NCBI RefSeq assembly: GCF_905475345.1
Contig: NC_066588.1
Span: 11,856,473-11,920,472 of the forward strand
Source of the DNA: Vespula vulgaris
Taxonomy: Eukaryota; Arthropoda; Insecta; Hymenoptera; Vespidae
DNA: 64,000 nucleotides
Reading direction: 5' to 3'
Position numbers and translations under genes: made by a program. Of this stretch, positions 36,557 through 49,012 are shown piece after piece. Within the stretch, counting starts at the first letter, position 1; each line of letters opens with the position of its first letter. Below the pieces are notes generated by a model that did not search any database, was not told the origin of the DNA, and was given only the letters and a program-made list of their open reading frames with translations.

Positions 36557-37969
36557 CATATGTATGTGTTTGTGTATGTGTGCAACGAGAAGGCCAACTT
36601 GAATAATAGACATTGTTGTACGAATTAGACAGGAAGAGAAAGGGTCCGGTAGCCCACGAAGTACATCGTCCTTACTTGCTAGCACACCGAGTGGAGGTCC
36701 GAGCTCGAGTTCGACTTTAATTAACGGTGTCTGAGTAGCCAGTTCACTGGCGGTATTATTAACCCGTCCCTTGTCGACCCGATGTCCCATCGAGACTGTC
36801 TAAAGAATTCCGAATATCAGCTACAACGACGTCAACCCCTCTCCAATTCTCGGACCGACCAACCTCGCGAGACTGGACATTTCTAATGAAGGAAATACGA
36901 TAAGCCAGAAATGTGTTTCCGTACGATCGAAGGCTCTTTCTTGATCTCCATTCGCAATTAATTACAATAGCAAATTGGAAATGGTTACTCTCTAATCTTG
37001 GCAATTAAACCTTTAGAAATGAAACCTAGTATTCTCCATTTCGATTAATTTAATAAGCGTTCTAATAAATATCGATTTATTGTTAATGATTTCCATCTGT
37101 AATAATTTCTTTAGGACGAGAAGTGAGACGAGAGAGAAAAATAAAGATTCTTTTTCAAGTCTCGATCTGTTGATATAAACAAATGGAACCATCTTGACGA
37201 ACGTATTAACGCTGATTTCAAAAATGACCCATCCAACTGTTTATACGTCGATGCTCGCGGGTATCACGAGAACGTATCGTAGAAAAAAAAAGAAAAATAG
37301 AAAAAAAAAGAAATAAAGAAAAACCGAAGAAAACTGAATTACGATCGGAATAGATCATAAATAAGAAGACGACGCGTACGATATATAATTCAGTAGATTT
37401 CCATACGATGATAAAACGGATGCTTCGGCCACACGCGCTATGATTTATAAGATTTCGATGGTGGCTGTTCGGCTCGTACGAAGAAACCTTTTCTCGTTTA
37501 GCCGAGCAAATTCGAGCTGTCCAGAACGCTCGCACGCGATAACAAAATGCCAAAGTACTTTTCTTCGCGATCCAACACAATTCGCCAGGCTTCTTTTCTT
37601 ATCCCTGCTTTCGTTATCAATGGCGAACGAATTCCTAAGAATTTCTATTAACAATTTATCCCACCGCTTATATATAGATAGAACGATCGTATGTGTTTCC
37701 ATGGTATCTCATACGAGACACGCGCGATCAGTATCGCTACGTTCCTTGAAATATTAATGGATCCCAACGGAGCACCTTGTACCCTCGGAAGCTTCCAAAA
37801 AAGCTTCTTCTACCATTTTCGCCCAGCTTCTGTAAGCTGATTACAGGGCTCGCTCTGAAAACGTCTCTCTATCTCTTTCTATCTCCCACTCGATCCGATG
37901 ATTTATAGTCACGTCGTCCTATTTTCGATCGACCGACCATTTTCCTTCTCTCTATTTTCTATCGTACCA
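36557..37969. other. Gene-free DNA
   Basis: Unique sequence with a somewhat GC-richer part at 36630-36900. The overlapping frames at 37218-37757 on both strands have no domain I recognise. No gene supported. Confidence 0.55.
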
Positions 37970-38055
37970 AACGAACGAACGAACGAACGAACGAACGAAC
38001 GAACGAACGAACGAATGAACGAACGTACGAATGAACGAACGAACGAACGAACGAA
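37970..38055. repeat. (ACGA)n tetranucleotide array
   Basis: About 86 bp of CGAA units with three variants (ACGAATGA twice, ACGTACGA once) in its second half. It is CpG-bearing in every unit. Reads N-E-R-T repeats on the plus strand and S-F-V-R repeats on the minus strand. Confidence 0.96.
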
Positions 38056-38314
38056 AATGAAAATAGCGTCGTCGCTGAATACCGCTCGAAACGTTCGCAT
38101 AAAACAATTTAGCGAATCCGGCTACGTTTAGAACGTGACAAATTGGAACATTAACGTCGCGAAGTGGAGCAGACTCGTCGTATATTCCACTACTAAGAGG
38201 TACGCCCTTGCAAATATACTAAGCGTCGAGACTGGATGACGTTTATTAAGTTAACTCAAATTCTCGTTTATTAACTGGCTGTAATTTTTTTCTACTCTCC
38301 TACTCCTCTCCTTC

Positions 38315-38345
38315 CTCTTCCTCCTCCTCCTCCTCCTCCTCCTCC
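38315..38345. repeat. (CCT)n microsatellite
   Basis: CCT trinucleotide run of about 30 bp. Confidence 0.94.
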
Positions 38346-39654
38346 ATTTTTCTCGTGTCGTACCAACAGCTGGACGCGTCGTTAAGTCGTCGAACGGTAT
38401 GAAATCGTACGAGGAAACGTGTCGTTCGATTATAATGCTTTAAACTCAACTGACTTGAATAATTCGTTTAAATAAAATTCGAATGAGAATAGAAACGAAA
38501 TGGAAATAGTTGTTTCGTTGAATTCTCCTGTACGATAGATGCCAGCTGTATATTCTATATTCTATCAAAAGAGATATTTTATCGAAAGATTTAACGTTAT
38601 TAAACATTTCGAATCGATTGACTGATAAATTTTGAAAATCCTTTCTTTTAGCTTTCTTCGAGTAACAGTAGAAGATAAATAAAAAGAAAGAGAGAAAGAA
38701 CATGAAAATAACAGAAAAATAAAAGATCGTCAATCAATTGAATTATATTAAAATCAAATAAATTAGAAATTCTAAAGTTTATTAGACATATAGATAGGTC
38801 AACATTTATTATAATTTTTCTATAAATTTAACAAACACTCGATAATTCATTTTCATTTGATTAGAGAACCGATAAACGTGTCATTACCTCGCGCTTCTCG
38901 CGTATCGTTATACGCTCTATAAAAAAAAGATACTAAAATCTTTAATTCGGAAACAAATAATCTTTCGCTATCTAACAATTGTTACTAGTTATTTAAATTC
39001 GTTTGTTCGAGCCGAAATTTATTCGTAAAACGATCGCAAGCCATTTGTCAACCGTTCCGAAAACGTCTAACGCTGATCGTCGAAAAATTCGTCGAGTCCG
39101 CTGGTAGGACGTTTCTAACTCGAGCTGACAAAAAGTTTTACCATATGTCATACAAGAAGAGCGAGCGAAAGAGAGAGAGAGAGAGAAAGAGAGAGAAAAG
39201 TCCCGTCTCGAATTCGTGTCGAGGATTCCAAAACATCGCGTGTTCGCTTTAAAAACAGAACGCTTTTATAATGCCCTTCTCATTTTCGTTCTCTCAAATA
39301 AAATAAATTAAGCTACGATTCAACGAATCCCTCCTACCTAAATTTTCAAATAATAAAAATAGAAATTGAATTATTTCCTTCCTCGTAGTTTCCATGAAAA
39401 ATTATATCGACTCCACCATCGATAATCTCAATATTCTCCGAACTCAATCTCAAGAGGAAAATCTCGAATCGTACATTGAAAAAGTTCTCTCTAAACTTGT
39501 ACTCTTCGCTTTTTTCAATCGACGAATAGAGACTAGAGACGTTTCGTGAACTATGAAAACGTGAAATCTGCGAAAGACGCAATGTTTCTGAGTTCGTTTT
39601 ATTTCGTCTCGTGCGCCTTCTACGACGAAGAACAGAAATCATTTGGAAGAAGTC

Positions 39655-39722
39655 TAAAAAGAGAGAAGAAGAAAAAGAAAAAGAAAAAGAGAGAGACGTA
39701 TACAGAAAAAGAAAGAGAGAAG

Positions 39723-39772
<50 letters not shown>

Positions 39773-39815
39773 AAGAGAGAAGAAGAAGAAGAGAGAGAAG
39801 AAGAGAGAAGACATC
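39655..39815. repeat. Purine-rich tract with (GA)n core
   Basis: About 160 bp almost all A and G on the plus strand, with a pure GA core at about 39731-39762. Confidence 0.93.
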
Positions 39816-40121
39816 GTCTTTGCTCGTAGCAACGCCGTCGGATTTCTAGTTGACAACTGCATCCACGAAAGTTAGGCACAACGTTGATAACTATTATCGG
39901 CAGAACACTTTAATTATCGTCCCTCTCTCCGATGGACGACCGTCGAAGTTTCGGTAATCAAAAGACTAGATGGACGAGAGGTGAGAGGATCGAAGGAAAA
40001 GGGCTGAAATTGGGTGGGAGTGAGCGGAGGGTAGAATTGGCGTACAAGGGTAGTCTGAGACGTCGAGGAGAATTCTGGTCGAGTTTCGAGGACACAAGGG
40101 ATGAGAGATGAACGAAGAAGC

Positions 40122-40126
<5 letters not shown>

Positions 40127-40159
<33 letters not shown>
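40127..40159. repeat. (GA)n microsatellite
   Basis: GA run of about 33 bp. Confidence 0.95.
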
Positions 40160-40166
<7 letters not shown>

Positions 40167-40721
40167 GTCTGCGATGTTAATTAATATCGCGCCGGGTGAG
40201 ATTGGAAGTCCGAACGAAAAGTTTTCGCATTTTCCCGCCTTCGAGGATTGTCGACGGGGTCTTAAGTTCGAGCGAACTTTTCTACCGTAAACCTACTTCC
40301 GCCGCAGTGAATTTTGCCGAATTTCCACTGGCGATATAGATAACTACCTTAGAAAGGGCGACTATACCATTCTAACAAATAAGACTTCAATGGGATCTAA
40401 ACTAGTACAGATACAATAAAACGTTATATGTGTGTGTTTGTGTACTTACGTCTATATCGTTTTCTTGAAAAAGTTTCGAATAAGAAGTTAGGATAAAAAT
40501 AAAGTATTATATATACATCGATAACAATAATATAAAATCTCGAAGATGAGATTATACGCTGATTAGTTTGGATGTTAATTAATATTTGAAATGCTGAGAA
40601 CAGGAAGACGATTTGAGGATGAGAACTTTTCGTGTTTTCACACCTTTGACAATTGTCTTTGGATAAATCCGAAGTTCATCGAAATTCTTTTAATGCTAAG
40701 CTTCTTTTGCCGATCCACTTC

Positions 40722-40754
<33 letters not shown>

Positions 40755-41008
40755 ATTTTCTTTCTTTTTTCGGACACTTTCGAATTAACGTGATTCCACG
40801 ATTACGTCAGACCTCGTCGCGTGGATTATTAATTTCAGTAAGTACGTAGAGATGAAAGGAGAAACGATGTGAGAACGACTACTCGATTAACATTTTGAGG
40901 AACAAATCGCACTTTTACCCAGGCCACAGGTGTAAAATTTCAAAGAATCTACTTTCCCTCGAGTTCGTCAGCTTGAAAGAGAGTGGGAAGGAGAAAAGAT
41001 AGAGGCAA

Positions 41009-41039
<31 letters not shown>

Positions 41040-41303
41040 AAGAAAACGCTCGATATTCGAGCAGCTGATCCTTTTACTTATTACTTTATCGCTTTTAATC
41101 ATTGGAACGTTCATCAAAGCTCTACTTTGTACTAATTAATATACCCGTCAAATTATTATCAGTCATACCTCATTATCTCTTCAATCTGTAACGCTTTATA
41201 ACTTTCTAGCGCACACCGGCTTCATCAAGTAGAAATTTTATCCCGGTATTTTTCATCTAACCATATAATACATTATTATCATCGTTCTTTAGATTAATAG
41301 CGA

Positions 41304-41710
41304 TTGAAGCTTTCAAAATGGGTGGGCTCTCTTGAAAACTATGCTTTGCTTCGAGGGATACACTCGTATCCATTGTCTTCTTTACTGTACCGAGAATTTT
41401 ACGTGTACCAGAGCAGTTTCCGGCTGGTCAGTGAAGATAAGACAAGATGGCAACAATACGTTTCGATGTTTATCACGCTTCGGGAACAAGGCAAGAAGGA
41501 ATGGCCCGATAAGCTGAGAAACGTTGTACCGAGAACGAACTATCGTGGATTTCGCACTGCTATACGCATTGTAACGGATATACCAAATAAAAACAAAGAA
41601 AGAGATAGAAACAGGAGAGATACTATTTATACAAGAATGAGAGAACTACAGTTTAGTAAGAATATTGTCTTCTATGCTTATTCTGAATTGATTTCGTACG
41701 GTAAAAATGA

Positions 41711-41715
<5 letters not shown>
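41304..41715 (+). other. Unassigned open frame, possible but unproven exon
   Basis: Open for about 138 codons before it runs into a TA repeat at 41716. The frame begins at a TTG with no early ATG (first in-frame ATG near 41467), so it could only be an internal exon or chance. The stretch is less AT-rich than its surroundings and the translation is mixed in composition (for example RWQQYVSMFITLREQGKKEW) rather than low-complexity, which is why it is listed. I recognise no domain, and a frame of this length is expected by chance about once in a window of this size. Confidence 0.15.

Positions 41716-41749
<34 letters not shown>
41716..41749. repeat. (TA)n microsatellite
   Basis: TA run of about 34 bp. 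Confidence 0.96.
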
Positions 41750-41755
<6 letters not shown>

Positions 41756-42299
41756 AAATATGTATATAAAAAAAGATGTTTTTTTTATGATGGAATAAAA
41801 AAATACTTTTATAATTATTCCTCGTTGAAAATAAAAATGAATTAATAATATTATAAACTAAGAATGTATTATAAATTGTTATTTAAATCGAATGAAAAAA
41901 AAAGAATTGTTAGAATTCATCAAAAATTGTTTAACGTAACTATGGAAGATTAAAAAAAAAAAAAAGAAAAAAGAACAAAAGAAAGAAAAGAAAAATCCAT
42001 TAAACATTTTCCCCGTCTGACAAGAAAATCGAGCTGGATTCTGATATTCTGAGTACACCTTCGTAAACTCTCGCATTCCTTACTATAAATTTTCTAATCG
42101 GTTTGCACCCACGCTATTCACGCTTATATCCGTGCGTGCAGAAACGAACACACACGTGGAAATTCCACAAAACCTCGCGCATATACCATCGATACGGACA
42201 CGACCACCCGGTATATATAGCCACCCACACTGAGATGCTACACACCTTTGATATTGGATTACACATTCGCGTGTTTTATCCATGTATGTATTAGGTATA

Positions 42300-42372
42300 T
42301 ATCCATATATACACACATACATATATATATATATACAATATATATATATGTATATATATGTATATATACATA
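42300..42372. repeat. Mixed (TA)n/(CATA)n array
   Basis: TA runs alternating with CATA, GTA and ACAA interruptions over about 73 bp. Confidence 0.92.
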
Positions 42373-42966
42373 AATCTATAGGTATATAAAGAGTAAGAAC
42401 GTTTTAGTGAGATCGTAGGCTTTGGTATATAACATAGCTAGTTTTGATAATCTACAAGGTGGACGGTGCAGGTATGGCATAATGTACGCGGACCTCCAAC
42501 GAAACGAGGCTTTATATCAAATGCATAACAACGCTATTACTACACTCAATTGCTATAAGCCGTAGATTGCGGATTATCCAGTCTATGTTCGCTTTTCCGC
42601 CTGCTATTGCTGTTTCTACTGCTGTTCCTCTTGCTGCTATGACTACTGGTATTGCTACTGCAGGGTGTGAAATAGTATGCTTACGCGATAACATTAATCG
42701 TCTAATGATTATTAATGCTAATTGATACTTGCTAATCACCGATAAGTTTTCTGTGAAAGACGAAAATTGTGAATAATCGTTTTTAACTGTTAGATGTAAG
42801 ATGTTTCTATCAAAAATAAAGATGGAGGAATATCTTCGATGATATAATTAAGTGATTGTTTATAAAAAAAATCTTGATACGTATCTGTATGTGTATATAT
42901 GTGTTATCTTTAAATGTTTGATAAGTTTTCCTATTGTGACAGTATTAAATTATTTTATCGAAATAT

Positions 42967-43093
42967 GTAATATGTAGTATATAAAATAATATATATAATA
43001 ATATATATATAATAATATAATTTTAATAATGTATATATAACAATATATATAACAATATATATAATAATATATATAGTAATATCATATATATAC
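42967..43093. repeat. (TATAATA)n-type AT array
   Basis: About 127 bp made of ATATATA and ATAATAT words with a few C/G interruptions (AACAATATATATAACAAT). Confidence 0.92.
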
Positions 43094-45158
43094 AAAATAA
43101 AGTAAAAAGTTTTCTGTCACCTTTTTTTACTTAACATTTGCAAATAATCTATATATATCTATATATATATATATTCCATACATAATGTTATAATGCTTGT
43201 AATTAAATCTAACTCATGTTTATAATATAACTATTTCTAAATATTTTTGTATAAATAATAAACGAATAATAAAATGAAACATATAAAAAATAAAATATTT
43301 GCGAGAGCGATACGTATTCTCATTTCTCATACGAACTATAAATTCCCTCAGAAATTACAAAACACAAAGAATTCAACTCCGACATGAAAATTACTGAAAC
43401 CGAAAAGAAAAAATGTACTTTGCGTTCATTATCATGACCGAGTGTTATCTATTACGCATGTACAATCATCAATACACTCTTCCTATCGTTAGTATCATTG
43501 TTCTTTCAGGTTAACGCTTCGAACATACGTATGTACGTATGTCAAACGTTTGAAAATCGCTAAAATTGTCGACACATATCTATCAAAGCTAGTTGAACGT
43601 TTTTCATCGGTCAACGAAACAACGAAACAACTAAACCGCGAAACCACATCTCTTCTCTTTTTTTTTCCTAATCGTTATTTACGATTGAACCATCTGTCTT
43701 TCCTTTTTTGTTCTTTCCTTTTTTTTCTTTTCTTTTTTCACCAACCAAAAAATAAAGTTGGAAGAAAGCAAGTCGCAATTATTCATTTCTGTTTCGCAAA
43801 AAGAATTCAGAAATTCAGATTTATCCTATGTCCTAACTGAATGTCGCTAAAAATTCTACATACAACGACAATATTGTCATTGTCCAAGCGACCGAGCAAA
43901 CAAACAAAACATTTTCTATGGTTGCGTTAGAATTGACAACGCGTGCGATGCTAAAATATATTGGTCGATAGTAATGTTTGAAATTCAAACCAGTTTGTTC
44001 TTTTTTGTTTTTGATTTTTTGATATATGGATACACTAAAGAAAATATTACATCATTTCTTAATACTTTTTAATGTTTTCATTCTGTATCTATATTATCAC
44101 TATTGATAACGTAGCAAAAGATTCCAAATAAAAGTTGAATTTGCTTCGAGAAAAATATAATCTAATGTATGTTTTTTTTTCTTTGTTCTTTTTTTTTTAT
44201 AGTATAGTACACGTAGAAACCATGTGAAAGTCAAATTCGTTTTACAAAATAAAATTATATATTCGTTTATTACGTAAATTGATTCTTCTCATTAATCACC
44301 ATAAAAAAAATGATAACATATTTATATCGATAAATCATTAATATTTTAATAGATACTTTAATTTTAATATTATTAAGAAACGATATATACATTTATTAGA
44401 ATGTGACAAGAATAGTAGTGAGAGAATGAAGATTATTTCTTAACAGTATTTTAATATCTTTATTCTTCTTTTAAATAATCTTAAATATCTTTATTCTTCT
44501 CTTAAATCTATTAGAAATTATATCTTTTCTTAATTAAATTTAAATAACTTTTAAATTATAATATCTGAATCAACAATTTTTATAATTGTAAATTTTCTTT
44601 CAATACACATGGATTAATATTTTTTTTTTATAGAAAATGTTAATCAGTCGCAAATAAATAATATCGATCGTATATGGACAAGCTCTTCATTGTCGTATAT
44701 TAATCGATCGATATCGACTTTATCGCGCTGCGAGATTCAATTAAGACGAAGCGTTAGAATAAATTCACACGACATACGTTTTAATATCAATAACTTTGTC
44801 GAATGGATTGTAATTAAATGTTCACACTGTTCAATTTTTGATTTTAACTCACACCATCCTCCCTTAGCAGCTATCTTATTTTTTTCTTTTCTTTTATTTA
44901 TTTGAGGAATTAAACTAGGATCAATGCTGCATCTATCAATAAAATAATCCAATCGTTTGAACATCATCGTTAGGATATATATATATATAAGCCACTAGCG
45001 ACCAGTTCACTTTTTTTTTTATCGAATAGCCGCATGTGGTTTTTGCTGGCAAAACCAAATGTCGAAAAATGCCGAATCCATGATTTTACTGTATACTGTT
45101 GACGGCAGTATCGTGTAAACATGTGCATATATGAAACATATCCGTCACTGTAAAAAAC

Positions 45159-45625
45159 GGTAAAATAACCGATTATGAAAAAAAAAAAAAAATAACAAAC
45201 AAACCGATTCGATATCTCGTGAACGAGCTCTTAAAAAGCTCTAAGAGACAAATTTTAAACGACGATTATATTAATCTTAAAATATCAATACAAAAGCATA
45301 TATAAATATAAAATGATAATAGTTCAATATTGAGAAAGAAAGTGTACCTTTTTAATTGTATCTTAAATTCAATTTAAAGTTAACGATACGTAGTGTAACT
45401 GGTGAAATAATTAATTATGAAAAAAAAAGAAACAAACAAACAAATCGATTCGATATCTCGTGAATAGCATCTTAAAGAACTCTAAAAGAAAATTTTCAAC
45501 GGCGATTATATTAATCTTAAAGTATCAATACAAAAGCGTATATAGACATAAAATAATAATAGTTCAATATTGAAAAAGAAAATATGTCGTTTTAATCGTC
45601 TTTTAAATTCAATTTAAAATTGATA
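45159..45625. repeat. Two-copy tandem duplication, ~242-bp unit
   Basis: Copy 1 (45159-45400) and copy 2 (45401-about 45625) both carry GATTATGAAAAAAA or a variant, AACAAACAAA, CGATTCGATATCTCGTGAA, CTCTAA-AGA, CGATTATATTAATCTTAAA, TATCAATACAAAAGC, AATAGTTCAATATTGA and TTAAATTCAATTTAAA. Substitutions are scattered, so the duplication is not recent. The unit has no reading frame and I do not recognise its family. Confidence 0.93.
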
Positions 45626-48100
45626 TATAGACATATAATGCGATAAAATCAAATTGCCTTATCTTTTATCTACCGTTTGGAAAACTTCCTTTTTTTTTTT
45701 TTTAAGAAAAATACGAAAGAAACAGGAAACAGTATTTCGAATTAGAAGGAAAGCCACATGTTCCGTTTGCTCTTTAAAAGAGTTGAGCGAGAGCTAAACG
45801 ATTTAACGGCTGTGTGACTCGTGAAACCAACGAGACGATCTTGAGCACGGATGGTTTCTGAAAATCATTCAGAGAGGGATAATATTTAGAGAAAACATTT
45901 CGTCTTTTGCCTCTTGCCGGTATAGCTCGTAAAACGTTCAAAATGAGAGAAGGAGAGAGAGAGAGGGAGAGAGAGAGAGAGAGAGAGAAAGATTAGCATC
46001 TGGAAGATCGTAACGAATGACGAGGGACTTGAAAAGCTGTAGCACAACGAGGAAAGCATCTCTCTCTTTCTCTCTTTCTATCTATCTATCTCTATCTTTC
46101 TCTTTCTCTCTCTATCTCTCTCTTTCTTAATGATTCATGGTTGAAAGAGACCAAATTAGTCTCTACAAATTGGTACACCGGTACATTTACTTTATTATCA
46201 CTTTAAAATCAAAATTTATAACCATTAAATATATATGGAGAATGTTCCACATAAAATTTCTCAGGTAATTATCTACTAAAATATAACTCGTATCGAAAAA
46301 TGTATCAAATAAAATATAAAAATCAAAGTTCGAAGTGAACGAAGTCAAGCGAGAAAGCAAAGGTCGTATTGAAATCTTAGAAACACGTTCATTCAAGAGA
46401 TACAGAATAAGTTTAATTCGAAAGATTTTTTAAAACGAGTTTTGGAAATAATTGCACGCTTCAAACAAGACACTTTGTAAGATAGGAAATCGTGGTTCGC
46501 TTTTTATTACAACTTCAATACATCGTCAATCTAATCAATCGTTATCCAAAGAAAAAGAATGTATCTATTTGTAAAAATAAATACATGAAAAATTTCAATA
46601 TCTAATATCTACCGAAACTAAAAAATAACTTAATCAATTGAAACGAAAAAATATCAGAAGGTAATAATAAAAAATAAAAATAGATTTTTGAAAAAAAAGA
46701 AGAAGTAGAAAGAGTTTTCTATGCACAATGAATCATTTCATTAGGATTGTCCAGATGAGAAACGAGCTTTTAAACATAATAGAAAAAAAAAAGATTTCTT
46801 TTCCTCTCATAAAACTTCTCCACGAAAACTCCATAAATCCAAAAATGTTGAACACCCTTTCAGATTCTTAAGCTATAAAATCTGAAAAATTTTTATCCAA
46901 AGATGAATGTTCTACAACGTTTTTACGTTTACTTGAATTTTTAGTACGTTTCGTTACTTTTACCTCTTGAAAAGTACGTTTTCTAATTTGTTGACTTATA
47001 CCCGATTACATACCGGGGATTGGATTAATTTTAATTAGCATTCTGTGTGGCGTGTTTGTCACGGAAGTCTATTAATTAATTGCTTGTGTACAACCAGCTG
47101 AGAAAAGTTCTGGTTCTCTATTTTTCTTTGTATCTTCTTCAGTTACACGAAACACACGTTGTTCTATTTTTGATTCAGAAAAAACGCATAATAGACTTTC
47201 GCCATTAAAAATGATTAACACGAAGAATAAAAATCCATCATTTCCATAAATATTATTATTTAAAGAACAAGTAAAAAATTGTTAATAGTATTTAGCTTCT
47301 AATATCGCAAATGACTTATTTAATTTGTTAATTAAATACAAAAATAGAATATTGTTCGTTCGTAATATCGACTTTTAGATAATAATAAAATTTTATTAAT
47401 AATTATCGGTTCTATATTACTAAAAATATTTGAAAATTGGATTCTATCTACAAAATATGAGATCTCATCACATCGAAATTATCTTATATTGAATCATATG
47501 TATGTACATAAATCGATTAAACTAAAACATTTCTCCGTTATTGCAACGAAAATCATAATAATAAAGAATTCTGAGTAAGATAATAACTATGATATTTCTT
47601 ATTAAAATTTTCAATAATCTCGTAAAAATTGGATATCGTTTTTAAATGTAAATAAATTATCTCACGCTGTCTTCGCAGTCACGGTTTCAACGGAGCGGTT
47701 TCAATTTAAGCATCGATCTCTCGTTCCTTCGGGATTTGACAGAATTCTACGATGCTATTACAAAATTAATTATGTATATTAATATGAAAATTCATGTATT
47801 TTACCTGCGATACTATTATATTTAGCATTCTACAATATACTATATAATGATCCTATGATCTTATAAAAATCAATATTTCTATGTTGCCAAAAGACTTGAC
47901 TCCTGACTCTTAGCAAAAAAAGAGAAGTTTTTTCGCAATTAGTATAATTAATGTAGTTGTGTCATCGTGATAATTTTCACGTATTATAATTATACTCGTG
48001 TTAATAATTCTCGCATAATTGCTACATTTGTTTCTATTGTTAGTACTCGTTAAATATGACCGCTGTTATATTTAAACGTAATGTTTATATTAAAATAAAC
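45626..48100. other. Gene-free AT-rich DNA
   Basis: Contains a GA run (45944-45989), a CT/CTAT tract (46060-46128) in inverted sense about 100 bp further on, and otherwise AT-rich unique sequence. No gene or RNA seen. Confidence 0.6.
45944..46128. repeat. GA tract facing a CT tract
   Basis: GA-rich run at 45944-45989 and a CT/CTAT/CTTT tract at 46060-46128 in opposite sense, about 70 bp apart, forming an imperfect inverted repeat of microsatellites. Confidence 0.88.
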
Positions 48101-48420
48101 GTCACTTTGAAAATAATTAGACCATTTATATGAAATTTTAGTTCAAACATCTTAACGTTTCGTAAAATTTATTTTTGATTAAATGAAATTTGCCGGGTCA
48201 TTTTTCTTATTTTCAGATTTTTAATTATTTCGACACTATTCTCAAAATAATCTTCCAATTTGTTTGATATTTTAAACAAAACATCTTAACATTTTACAAA
48301 AGTGTTTTATCAAATTTCAAAGAAATCGGTTCAGTCATTTTGTTAATTTTTAATATAATGCTGTTTGTAATTAAATAGGCAGCATTTTGAAAAATTTTAA
48401 ATGATTTGAAAAAAAAACAA
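48101..48420. repeat. Strongly diverged repeats, ~130-146-bp spacing
   Basis: The block at 48101 (GTCACTTTGAAAATAAT, then AGTTCAAACATCTTAACG) recurs at 48232 (GACACTATTCTCAAAATAAT, then AACAAAACATCTTAACAT) and its first part perhaps again at 48378 (GGCAGCATTTTGAAAAAT). The second copy contains AAATCGGTTCAGTCATTTT, a phrase that recurs near the ends of many insect transposons, so this may be transposon debris. Divergence makes the call moderate. Confidence 0.5.
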
Positions 48421-48889
48421 ATAAATTTGCATAAACATAAATATATCCATTTATAAAAGATGATTCTTGAATCTTAGTAACTTCAAACGAAAATGAAAAT
48501 TTTCATTTCAATTCAAAATTATAAAGAAATAACTCGCTTTTTGCGATGGTAATCGCATAAAAAGCTTCCTACGATAGTAACTAAAAATTTCGTATCATTT
48601 TAATGGACTGTATACACGATCTTACGTTTATCTTGAAACATTAAGATATTTTATGAGAGATAGGAACTATCAAAAAGATTTTTTAAAAAATTTATTTGCC
48701 ATGAAAGAAAGATATCATCACACGGTGCAAATTTTTTTGTTCAAATCGAATAACGAGAAAAATTTCAAAAACAAATTTATTTTTTTAAATCAAACCATAT
48801 ATTTTTCTTTTCGCAGTAGAATAGTACTCGTCGAGACGAATTTAACGACATGCCACACAATGTCATTTATTATTGTAAAATGTTAATAC

Positions 48890-49012
48890 AAATTAACATA
48901 TAATATAAATACATGTTAATATAAATTAACATTGATATAAATTAACGTGTTAATATTAATATCATTTAACACGTTAATATAAATTAACAAATGTTAATAT
49001 AAATATTAAAAT
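48890..49012. repeat. TTAATATAAA word cluster with a perfect hairpin
   Basis: GTTAATATAAATTAAC-like words recur five or more times. Within them ATTAACGTGTTAA (48941-48953) is followed, after 12 bp, by its exact reverse complement (48966-48978). Confidence 0.9.

Larger units (their letters stand above)
38056..41285. other. Gene-free DNA with GA/CT runs
   Basis: Includes a (CCT)n run (38315-38345), GA runs (39170-39196, 39731-39762, 40127-40159, about 41010-41030) and a CT run (40722-40744). The frames at 39346-39879 are repeat translation on both strands. No gene supported. Confidence 0.55.
41750..45158. other. Gene-free AT-rich DNA
   Basis: No gene seen. It holds A13-like homopolymers (about 41953-41965), mixed TA/ACAT repeats at 42300-42372, an (ATATAATA)n-like array at 42967-43093, a CTATATAT patch at 43150-43175 and T-rich blocks at 43650-43740. 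Confidence 0.6.

Noticed and set aside
39346..39879. 177-codon minus frame and opposing plus frames
   Set aside because: The central part is GA-repeat translation, and opposing strands are open over the same bases.
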